Below are positions 37,270-46,407 of a stretch of 64,000 nucleotides of DNA, piece after piece. The DNA lies in assembly GCF_000151315.2 (NCBI RefSeq), contig NW_011887301.1, forward strand, positions 836,021 through 900,020, written 5' to 3'. The notes under the pieces are model-generated. The model was not told the DNA's origin, ran no database searches, and worked only from the letters and a program-made list of their open reading frames with translations. Origin of the DNA: Capsaspora owczarzaki ATCC 30864. Taxonomy: Eukaryota > Opisthokonta > Filasterea. The position numbers and the translations under genes were made by a program. How positions within the stretch are numbered: the first letter of the stretch is position 1; each line of letters begins with the position of its first letter.

Positions 37270-40200
37270 TTAGAGGTTGCACTGCGGAAGAGCAGCAGCA
37301 TTCAGGGAGTCGGCCAGCTTGGCATCGAGGGGCGATGCAGAGCTCAGGTCGACGTCCACGGCAAGATACTGCTTGAGGTTGGTCTGCAGGCTCGACAACT
37401 GCTGCAGAGTGAGCTTGGCAGCGAGCGCGGATGCGTCAAGAATCTGAGACTGTCGCTCGATTTCAGATTCGATTTCTTGGATGAGCTGACGGATCTGACC
37501 AAGCTCGGATGCAATTTCCTGGAGATTGACGCGAACGCGCGCAGCAAATTCAGCGAGCGTTTCCTGGTCGCCTTGTTCGCTCAAGGAAGACTGGAGCAGC
37601 TCGTCAATCTGCGAATGGATCAGCGCAAGTTCATCGGTCACATCCGCGATGCCCGGCAGAGCAACAACGCTCGAGGTGAGCTCGACGAGGTTCTCGAGGG
37701 TGCGAGTGCGAACGGCAGACAGGCTGCCGCGCAGTTCAGCCGAAATGAAGGCCAGCTGTTTGCCAAGGGCGGATGCGCGGCTAGAAATGGCGGACTCGAG
37801 CTGGCCCAGTGCGGCCGTTTGCTCGGATTGGATTTGAGCAGCAACATTCTTCAACTCTGTCAGAAGAGCATCTCGGGAATCCAAGTTGAGCGGCGCTTGG
37901 GACAGGTTCAGAGGAATGCGAGTGCTGCGCGTCAAGAAGCTTGAAACCATCTCAGGGAGGTTGGTTTGGAGCGCATCCAACAGAGCGGTGAGTTCCTGAC
38001 CAATGGCAATCTTTGCATTCACCCACATGGTGGATTGGGCCACGAACATTTCGCGCTCGAGAGGAGAAGTACTGTCGTCCGTCTCAAGCAGCTCAAAGAA
38101 GCGGCTGTGAGAGCCAATGGCTGCAATCAAACGCGAGAGCGCCGACTTGGTCGCAGTGTTCACGCCGAGGAGGATTGTCTCCACGTTGGCCGTTCGAACA
38201 GCAACATCAGCCACACCGGTGGAAAGTTTACGAGCGGCTGACTCGACGGCAGTCTCGGTGGCTTCCTTCAGAGCACCAAGAGTTTGAAGGGACGATTCGA
38301 GCAGCGCTTCGCGATGGCCCTCGATCTCGGCTTCCAAAAGAGCAAAGAGCTTGAGAACTGCGGGTGACTGAGCGGGATTGAGCTCCTGCAGAGCCGCATG
38401 CATTGACTCTTCAGCTGACTCGGCAGCGACGTGGAAGGCAGTGAGGGTCGATGCAATCGAGTTGATGGCCAGATCGAGAGATGCATGCAAACGTTCCACG
38501 TCTCCGCTTGCTCCGACGCTAGACTCGAGAAGAGCAAGGCGAGAGACAAGGCTGGAGATGGTAGACGAGTGAGAACGAAGCAGAGCTTCCGTCTTTGCGC
38601 CGCGCGCCTGGGCCGAAGACGATTGCAGAAGCAGAATGGAGCGATCGAGGCGATCGAGACGTGCCTGGATTTGACCGAGAGCCGAAGACAGGGATGCTTC
38701 AACGTGGCTCTTGCCCTCGTCGCCAAGAACGGCGGTAGCACGGTCAAGCAAGGCGAGAAGCGGAGTGTGGGTCGCGCTGATGGCGACAGCGGCATCGCCT
38801 TGCATAGCAGCAACGCTCGCCACAGCGAGTTCGGCACCATCGGCACCAGCGCGCAGCATGTCAACGTTGGCATCAAGATACGTCTTTGAAAACTCAAAGG
38901 CTGCGGCGGTCTCATCATACAAAGTCACGAGAGCTTCAATTTGGGCACGCTGAGCTGGCAACTTGGCCACAAGTGCGGTCAATGTGGCAGAAGCGGATTG
39001 CAAGCGAACAAACTCCGCTGACTGGGCAATAGCGGAAGCCTTGGAGGCCTCCACCCGAGCCAAAAATGACTCGATACGGGAGTTTACGTGAACGTCGGTG
39101 GCAGCGTCGCTGTAGCTCGCAATGAGCTCGGCAAGCTGAGCACGGACTGTGTCCAGTCGGGATTGCATCACGGGAAGGGCAGCGACGCCGGCGTCACGTC
39201 GAGCAATGCCGAGGATGGCCTTCAGGTCGTTGATGGCAACAGCAACAGCGGCAACCGAGGTGGCAATCTCGGACTCGAAAGTGTCCAGAGCCGCGTACTC
39301 GTCGATCAGACCGTAGATGATGTCAGCGGCGTCGCGGGTGCAGTTGTCGCATGGATCGCAGCGGAAGAGGTTGTTGCCGAGGGCGATTTGCTCGTAGCCA
39401 AGCAGACACTCGCGGCAGGTCGGGCCAGTGTAGCCGTTGGCAGAGTCGCAGTCGCAAGTGTAGTTGCCAACAAAGCCAGGAGCAACCGTGGTGCAGGTAT
39501 CGTTGTGGACGTCACCCTCCGTGCCAGGGACGACACGGGCAATCGAGTGGCCATTGCAGTCGCACTGGAAGCACTTGAGCGACTCGCCAGAGGCATCGAG
39601 AATAAAGCCCGTGCCGATGGTGCCGGGAGTGTCAAGACGGGTCGGGTCGCCATAGTAGCCAACCTCGCAGACCTCGCAGGTGGGACCGGTCGAATGACCG
39701 AGGCAGGCCTCGCAGATCAGGTTGCTGGGGTTGCCGGCAGAGTAGTCGCAGTTGTCCATCATGCTCGATTCGTCAATGTTGCCGTTGCAAATACACTCGT
39801 TGCAAGTGTCGAAGGACAAGCAGTCGCCAAGACCGCTGCCGCCAACACCAGGGGTGAGGCATTGCGTGGGCTGGCCAAAGTACGCGTCCTGGTTGCACGA
39901 GTCGCACGTGCGGCCCTCGTACACGACACCCGACGAAATAATGTTGAAGAAGCCGCCGGGAATGGAACGGGGGCAGCTGCACAGAATGGCGCTCTGGGGA
40001 TCAGCAGCAGCGTCGTCAGGGTTGACGCTGTGGTCGAAAATGCACGTCTGCGCTCCGCCACTGACGCCGCCAAGGCTGTTGTCAAAGAGACACTGCTGGA
40101 AGGTGCCAATCTCGGTTTCGGTCAGCAGGTCAAACTTGCTCGGCGCAGAGTGGTAGCACTTGCAAGGGGTGCACGGAATACCGCCAGCAGGGTTGCCAAA

Positions 40201-43200
40201 GTAGCCGTTCTGGCACGAGGCGCAGCGGTGGCTCTCGGCGTGCGACAGAGCGCACTCTAGGCAGATACCAGTGTCGGCACCGCACATGGTGTTGGCACCA
40301 AAGCATTGCTCAGAGCACGGGCGACAGGCGTCAGTGAGCGCGTCCGAAGTGCAGTCGCCGTCGACCAAGGAGCAGGCGTTGCAGGTGTCGCTGGCAGGAT
40401 CAAACCCGGCGCTGGTGAGCTGGCGGAAGAAGCCGGGAACGCAAGTGTCGCACTCGTTGGCAGCGCCGTTGGCCGTGTTGCCGCCGCAGTTCAGGCAGAT
40501 GCCGAGCTCGGGCGTGCAGATACCCGGCGCAATGGTGGGATTGTTGAGCGAATGTCCGTTGCAGTTGCAAGGGGTGCAGTCTTGCTCGCGCATGGTGGTA
40601 ATCACTGCCGGGTCGGGCGTCGGCAAGTCCCAGCCAACAAATGCGGCAGGATTGACGCGGCTGTTGCTAGCAACGCATTGCTCGCAGTTGTTGCCCTCGG
40701 TGTTGCCTTGGCAGCCAGAGCACACGCCAAAGTTGCTGCAGGTGGCCGAGTGGCCGTAGCAGGCGCACGGGGCGCAGTCGCGGCCGTCCTCAGAGTTGCC
40801 AAAGTCGTTCCAAGTGTTGGGTTTGCAGTTCTCGCAGCTGTCGCCCTCAGAGTTGCTCGAGCTGGTGCAGGTGCACAGACCGCCTTCGGCGTTGCAAGTG
40901 TCCAACCCACCGATGGGCGACACGGAATGGCCGTTGCAGTCGCACGGCGAGCAGTCGTCCGTGTAGTCGACAGCAGAGCAAGCGGTCGGCACGCCAACGG
41001 TGCAAGGACGGAAGAAGGTGGCCACGCAGCCTTGGCAGTGGAAGTCGTTCGTGTTGCCGTCGCAGGGCTGGGGAGCGCCAGAAAAGTCAGTCATGCAGTC
41101 GCCACCAAGCGCGTTGCACTCGTTCGAGACATAGTCCTTGTGGCCGTTGCACTCGCACGCCGAGCACGAGGTGCCCGACTCGGCATTGCCGGTGGCACTC
41201 CAGAAGCCGACAATGCAAGACTGGCACTGATCGCCCTCAGAGTTGGAGGCCGGGTCGCAGTCGCACACGCCGCCATTGGGGTTGCACAGAGCGGGGCCGA
41301 CGCCGTGGCCGTTGCAAGCGCAGGGAATGCAATCGTCAGTGGGGTCGATGGAGCCGTCGGGGCGGAACGGGCGGTAGAAGCCGTCGAGGCAGAGCTCGCA
41401 GTTGAAGCCGGTCGTGTTGTCCTGGCAGGGGTCGCCAGCCTGGTCGCAGTTGCCGCCAGAAACGTCGCACGTCTCGGGCGAGCCCTTGTGGCCATTGCAG
41501 AAGCAGGGCTCGCATGTCTCGCCGTCGACACCGTCGCCAGTGCTCGAAAAGTGGCCAGGCAGACAGCTCTCGCAGTGGGGGCCAGTGACGCCGTCGGCAG
41601 GGTTGCACGAGCAGCCGCAGCCGTTGCCGTCGCACTGATCAAAGCCGCCGACCTGGGGCAAAGTGGAGTGTCCGTTGCAGTCGCAGCGCTCGTTGCTGCA
41701 CGACTGCAGGCGGCACGCGTACAGATCGCTGCTCGACAAGGGGGTGTTGTTGCATGGGCTGGTGGAGCGGCACCAAGTGGCCTGGCACGACTCACAGTGG
41801 TCGCCCGTTGTCTCGGTGGTCGGATCGCAGTTGCAGACGCCGGTGGACGCGTCGCAGCCGCGGACATTCTGGCCGGCGTCAGCAAGCGAGTGGTTGTGGC
41901 AGTTGCAGAGAACGCACGCGCCGCCAGTGGCAAAGAACTTGGAGAAGATGGCAGAGGGCAGGTCGCGCGCAGAAACGCCGGGAACAATCACACCGCTGCG
42001 GCCGCCTGATTCAAAGAACAGCGACTCGAGTTCGGACACATCAATGTCGGCCAGGGCCGGACCGTCACAGACCAGCACGTTGTCGACGGCGGGAGCAGCG
42101 AGATCGCAGTTGACCACCTCGGCAGGCAGCGAGTTGCGGCGGTTTTCCCAGTGCTTGTTGTCGCACGAGCCGCAGGTGTCGTCTTGCGTGTGGTGCTCGC
42201 AGCCCGTGCACTGGCCGGTGGCGTAGTTGCAAGTGGACGAATGGCCGTTGCAGATGCAGGTGCCGATCGCCTGCACCTCGGAGATGCCAAAGTAGCGGTA
42301 GGCGGCGTCGAGATCGAGCGACGAGGGCTCAATGCCGTCAAACACGAGGCGCAGGTCGGAGATGGCCTGGTTGCCGAGAATGGTGTCGCTGGCGCGGAGG
42401 TACTCGAGCACGTCGAACGTGACACGGCACGGGCGCTGGCGCTGGCCGCGACTCACGCAGTCGCGGGTGAAATCTTCGGTAACAGAGTCGGTCACATCAA
42501 TCCACGTGCCAGAGGGCGCAAGGGCAACCCACAGCTCGAGGCGGGACTTGGTCGAGGTCGAGTGACCGGACTGGCGCGGGAGGATGGCGGCAGAAGGGCC
42601 ATCGACGGGGTACGGCAGCGGGTAGTGGGTGAGGTCGATGGTGACGTACTTGACGCCAAAGCCAAAGGCGCCGAGCTCGATGTGGACCTGACGGTAGGTC
42701 GGGTTGTCGTCTTGGGCAGCGCACTCGAGCAGCGACTGCAGGTGCGATGTGCCAACCTGCTGGCAGCGACGGCTCGACCACACGCCGACGGCCGAGCTGG
42801 TGGCCCCCGAGCCGATCGAGTACGTGCTGTCGGTGATGGCGCTGGTGGTGCGCGAGCTGGTCGTGTACTGCGAGATGATGGCGATTTGGGAAGTGGGCAG
42901 AATAGCCGTACCCAGGAGCGGAGCGGTCAGCAGGTGCGACAGAGCGCGCGTCGATGAGCAGGAGGCCTTCAGGCGCGAGTTGTCGAGGAACCACTTGTGC
43001 GCGCACTGGGTGGCATCAATCTGCGTGAGGGCCGTCAGGCTTTGGGGAGACGTCATCCACCCGAGGTAGGAGCCCTGCGAGTTGCGCACAACCACGTCGA
43101 CTTTGGTTGGCGCGGAAAACAGCAACGTGAAGGTGCGGCCGCCAAACTCGGCTTCAAAGTCCGCGATGGCGCCGGCGTCGTGGATTTGCGCCTGGGCGGC

Positions 43201-44010
43201 AGTGTAAATGCCAAGCCAGGTGCTGGTGGACGTGAACGACAGGCCGTTAAAGTCACGAAGGGCAATGGCGACAGAGCTGGCGCCGATGGGGTCGCTCAGG
43301 TACTGGAGCGACTGGGCAAAGAAGGCGTCGAGCCATTCCAAAAAGTGGTCGGCATCCGCTTGGTCCACCAGCAGAATGGTGCTCGTGTCGAGCGTCAGCG
43401 TGGGCAAAATCTCAAACATGGTGTCTGCGTTCACATTGTCCACCACCTCGTACTCGAAATCGCTGACACTGCTGGAGGACTGGCGGAATTGCAGAAAGCC
43501 TGGACCAGAGTTGGTAAAGCGAATGACACTGAGTTCGGGCTCCTGACGCAAAGGAGTCAGCTGGGCCGTGACGGAAATGGCGCTCTGGGCGGCAACGTTG
43601 GTCTCGGGGGCTTGTAACACTGCCGGGAGAGAGAAGGCCAGGAAGAACTCTTGGGATGTGACAGTGGCGCCGTCGAGCGTTTCGATGGTGATGCGGTAGG
43701 TGAACTCGTCGTTGACTTGGCTCGGGGCAAGCTCGATGGCAACGTTCGAGGAGGAGGCGTCCACAGCAGTGGTGGTTGCGCTCACGGTCGGGATGGCAAC
43801 CCACTCGTCGTCGTTCTTGATGGCACGCTCGACAGTCGCAGTGCAGCAGTTGGTCTCGCCGCCAGTCTCGCCGACAAGCAGGTTGAGATGCACGTTCTGC
43901 TCGGCGCACACCACCTTGTCCGAGGGTCCGGTGACAATAGACACACCATGTGCGGACGCGCTGATCAGCGAAGCGAGCGCAACAAAGAACAAGATGTTGG
44001 CCAGTTTCAT
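37270..44010 (-). CDS. Laminin-like secreted protein: signal peptide, LE repeats, coiled coil
   Basis: One uninterrupted exon encodes 2,246 aa. The ATG at 44010 was chosen over upstream in-frame codons because it begins a clear signal peptide (MKLANILFFVALASLISASA). Residues about 25-580 are a beta-rich region whose end (LVFDGIEPSSLDLDAAYRYF, then GTCICNGHSSTC) resembles the join between a laminin N-terminal domain and the first laminin-type EGF (LE) module. Residues about 583-1553 hold some 12-13 LE modules, recognised by repeated C-x-C-N-G-H starts and CxxC...C endings (ACNGHGVGPALCNP, DCNGHSVSPIGGLD, ECNGHKDYVSNEC); a few are degenerate. Residues about 1555-2246 are Ala/Leu/Ser/Glu-rich heptads predicted to form a long coiled coil, ending PQCNL with a Cys near the C terminus. 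Laminin G domains are absent, so the layout is that of a beta/gamma chain. A matrix role is inferred. Confidence 0.85.
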   Translation of the reverse strand: MKLANILFFVALASLISASAHGVSIVTGPSDKVVCAEQNVHLNLLVGETGGETNCCTATVERAIKNDDEWVAIPTVSATTTAVDASSSNVAIELAPSQVNDEFTYRITIETLDGATVTSQEFFLAFSLPAVLQAPETNVAAQSAISVTAQLTPLRQEPELSVIRFTNSGPGFLQFRQSSSSVSDFEYEVVDNVNADTMFEILPTLTLDTSTILLVDQADADHFLEWLDAFFAQSLQYLSDPIGASSVAIALRDFNGLSFTSTSTWLGIYTAAQAQIHDAGAIADFEAEFGGRTFTLLFSAPTKVDVVVRNSQGSYLGWMTSPQSLTALTQIDATQCAHKWFLDNSRLKASCSSTRALSHLLTAPLLGTAILPTSQIAIISQYTTSSRTTSAITDSTYSIGSGATSSAVGVWSSRRCQQVGTSHLQSLLECAAQDDNPTYRQVHIELGAFGFGVKYVTIDLTHYPLPYPVDGPSAAILPRQSGHSTSTKSRLELWVALAPSGTWIDVTDSVTEDFTRDCVSRGQRQRPCRVTFDVLEYLRASDTILGNQAISDLRLVFDGIEPSSLDLDAAYRYFGISEVQAIGTCICNGHSSTCNYATGQCTGCEHHTQDDTCGSCDNKHWENRRNSLPAEVVNCDLAAPAVDNVLVCDGPALADIDVSELESLFFESGGRSGVIVPGVSARDLPSAIFSKFFATGGACVLCNCHNHSLADAGQNVRGCDASTGVCNCDPTTETTGDHCESCQATWCRSTSPCNNTPLSSSDLYACRLQSCSNERCDCNGHSTLPQVGGFDQCDGNGCGCSCNPADGVTGPHCESCLPGHFSSTGDGVDGETCEPCFCNGHKGSPETCDVSGGNCDQAGDPCQDNTTGFNCELCLDGFYRPFRPDGSIDPTDDCIPCACNGHGVGPALCNPNGGVCDCDPASNSEGDQCQSCIVGFWSATGNAESGTSCSACECNGHKDYVSNECNALGGDCMTDFSGAPQPCDGNTNDFHCQGCVATFFRPCTVGVPTACSAVDYTDDCSPCDCNGHSVSPIGGLDTCNAEGGLCTCTSSSNSEGDSCENCKPNTWNDFGNSEDGRDCAPCACYGHSATCSNFGVCSGCQGNTEGNNCEQCVASNSRVNPAAFVGWDLPTPDPAVITTMREQDCTPCNCNGHSLNNPTIAPGICTPELGICLNCGGNTANGAANECDTCVPGFFRQLTSAGFDPASDTCNACSLVDGDCTSDALTDACRPCSEQCFGANTMCGADTGICLECALSHAESHRCASCQNGYFGNPAGGIPCTPCKCYHSAPSKFDLLTETEIGTFQQCLFDNSLGGVSGGAQTCIFDHSVNPDDAAADPQSAILCSCPRSIPGGFFNIISSGVVYEGRTCDSCNQDAYFGQPTQCLTPGVGGSGLGDCLSFDTCNECICNGNIDESSMMDNCDYSAGNPSNLICEACLGHSTGPTCEVCEVGYYGDPTRLDTPGTIGTGFILDASGESLKCFQCDCNGHSIARVVPGTEGDVHNDTCTTVAPGFVGNYTCDCDSANGYTGPTCRECLLGYEQIALGNNLFRCDPCDNCTRDAADIIYGLIDEYAALDTFESEIATSVAAVAVAINDLKAILGIARRDAGVAALPVMQSRLDTVRAQLAELIASYSDAATDVHVNSRIESFLARVEASKASAIAQSAEFVRLQSASATLTALVAKLPAQRAQIEALVTLYDETAAAFEFSKTYLDANVDMLRAGADGAELAVASVAAMQGDAAVAISATHTPLLALLDRATAVLGDEGKSHVEASLSSALGQIQARLDRLDRSILLLQSSSAQARGAKTEALLRSHSSTISSLVSRLALLESSVGASGDVERLHASLDLAINSIASTLTAFHVAAESAEESMHAALQELNPAQSPAVLKLFALLEAEIEGHREALLESSLQTLGALKEATETAVESAARKLSTGVADVAVRTANVETILLGVNTATKSALSRLIAAIGSHSRFFELLETDDSTSPLEREMFVAQSTMWVNAKIAIGQELTALLDALQTNLPEMVSSFLTRSTRIPLNLSQAPLNLDSRDALLTELKNVAAQIQSEQTAALGQLESAISSRASALGKQLAFISAELRGSLSAVRTRTLENLVELTSSVVALPGIADVTDELALIHSQIDELLQSSLSEQGDQETLAEFAARVRVNLQEIASELGQIRQLIQEIESEIERQSQILDASALAAKLTLQQLSSLQTNLKQYLAVDVDLSSASPLDAKLADSLNAAALPQCNL

Positions 44011-46407
44011 GATTTTCTGCGAAACCCAAACACACACACAAGAGCAAGCCAATGCCAGCGTTGAGTTTGAATGTCTTTGCAAGACCACCGTATTGGCTTT
44101 TTGAGATCAACGACCAATGCTTCGGTCCTTGTGTCGTGAAGAAGGTGTCAGGGTGTGCTCAAGGTGGTACAAAAAGTCGAGGAATTTTTACGATCGAATT
44201 TTGGTCGACCAGGGCAACATTCGAGTGTCTCATCTCTCTCTCTCGTGTCTCCCCCCCCCCTTCCCTTCCCGGGGGCTTCGGACCGCCATCGATGCAAGGG
44301 CGATCGAGCGGCGTGAATCTTTTTTCTTCTCTTCTTTTCACGCTCTCACGAAGAGCCACCCTGGCAGACACACAAACAATGCGTCCAGGCTCGTTTGCGC
44401 CATTTCTGGGGCATTTTTCGCATTAATAGGTGAAATCGTTGCCGAGATACAACAAGCGCACAACGCGCAGACGCACAAGCACACCACAGTCACAGAAACA
44501 CGCACCAACGCACTTTTACGCAGGTCCTGTTTGATTGCATCTCTGCGCATCTGCTTCGGTTCATTTCGTCGTGATCACCATATTCTCGCGTTGTTTTAAT
44601 TCCAAGATCGCTCTTTTTGCGCTTTTTTTTCCTTTGTTTTGGAAAAGGCGAAGCGTGGTGATGCGCCTTGCCGAGGGTGCAACCGGGCGCTCCAGTGGCT
44701 GCTTCTGGGTGCTGTAGTATCTACGCAGTCAGATTGCCTGAACGCACAGCACCAGCGCGTCCAAGCGAGACGCCAGGACTGTTGGAAGCAAACGAAAACG
44801 AGAAAAAAAATACAAGCTCTTGGCAAACCCACGAGCAGATCTCCACAGAAGATCTGCGCGTTTGTTTGCGACACTGCGTTGCGCTTCAGGCAGCAGGTGG
44901 TCGAGAGCAAAACGGAAGGGGATTTGGAGATGCTGGGGGAAGAGGGGGAAAGAGGAGGAAAGCGGTGGTGGACAGGCGAGGGGAGTCATCGTTTATCCCC
45001 AAGGGAGGAAAGAAGGGCGAGGCAGCATTCGACCGACCATTAGAATTTTAAAAGAAAAAAAAAAAGAAAAAAAAAGCCAAAGAGAAAAAAAGATGAGAAT
45101 GAGATTCAATTTAAAGAGGGCGTGATTTCGTGATTTCGTCGCGCAAATACATGGTTAGGCTTTGGACAACAACACCAAAGCATGCACTAAAGCATGGTTC
45201 TGAAAGCTCGGTCTTTTTGCATGGCACCAGCATATGTATGTCGTTGGCGGGAGTCAGTTTGGTGTCAGGTTTTTGGGTGTCAATGGTTTGGTCGCATCAG
45301 CTGCTGCTCGGAATGTCATGCAGGGTCGCTATCGATACAAGAAATAGAATCAGGCACAGACAGATTTAACAGATTTGACGGTCCTCGACCTGGCAAACAG
45401 ACTTGTTTTGAGGGGGCTCGTTTTCCGGGATTCTGATGAATGCAAAAAGACATAAGAACGTCGGATTGTGAAAAAGAGTTAAGCTCCGCCTGCCGTCTCG
45501 CCAGCGGTGCTTGGTCTGGGAGACACTTGGGTTATGCACAAAAAAAAAGTGAAACTCAAAAGTAGTAAAAGGGAAGCACGAGATCGCGGCACACGCAGGA
45601 TTGGGCGGCGCTACCACTCGGTCTTTGAGTGGAGCACACGCCCAAGCACAGAAGCTATCGGACGCGCATTGGCGCCCAACAATTTCATGTACGGAGTTGA
45701 TATTTGTCAGTAATGTCAGATTCGAAGTAGCATGTTGCTGGTGCTCGTACTATTCGGGCGAATGTTTGGCGGCGGATTTTCAACCGCTTCTGCGAAAATG
45801 TGAGCGCTAATTATGGGCGATCAAAGCGATGAATCAGCCCTTTTCCTCCGTCACCAAAGGATGCAGCCCTCCTGCACGCAATGGGCACCCAACCTTCGCA
45901 TGACCTTTGGTTTGTTGCTCCTGTTGAATGAACGCGGACGGCAACGGCAAAGGAATGATGAGTAAGTAACCGTGCAAAAAGATCCGAAACTGGAGTCATT
46001 GTCAAACGTTGTCGGTTTGTTTTTCGCTGGATTTGGTTTGTTTTACTGCAGAATGCAGAAATATCCATTCTTTTGCTTTGTACATTCAATGAAGAGGGGG
46101 GGGGGATTGGCATCTGGCATAGTTAGATCCATTATGCCTCGATTTGGAGTTGCCGCGCGCCCCAATTGCTTTGCGTCCTCACCATTTCGCTCCCGTCCCC
46201 CCCCCCGAGTCTCGTGGCTTTCGTAGACTCGCGTATGACATGTTTGTTGTCATTGGCTCGAGTTGCGCATGTTCACTTGCTCTGCGATGCGGTTCCGAAC
46301 GCCCAACGCGAAAAAAACCAAAAATAAACAATAATCAATACAATACAAACTCTTGGTCCAGTCTTTTGCTTTTTCGTACTGTTGTTTGTTCGCCCCTTTC
46401 AAACGAA
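44011..46407. other. 2.4-kb gene-free spacer between divergent genes
   Basis: This separates the laminin-like gene (-) from the RasGAP gene (+). It contains an A-rich block (about 45048-45094), a C run near 44251-44260 and scattered pyrimidine runs, but no frame with family resemblance, no tRNA and no clear mobile element. It is the longest such spacer between genes in the window and probably holds both promoters. Confidence 0.6.

Noticed and set aside
39088-42009. Long plus-strand frames (390 and 567 codons) across the laminin-like gene
   Set aside because: Ala/Val/Arg-rich antisense shadows of the LE repeats, with no family resemblance and inconsistent with the strong coding signal on the minus strand.
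44117-44599. 160-codon frame in the large divergent spacer
   Set aside because: No recognisable domain, crosses C- and T-rich runs, and has no supporting splice or start context.
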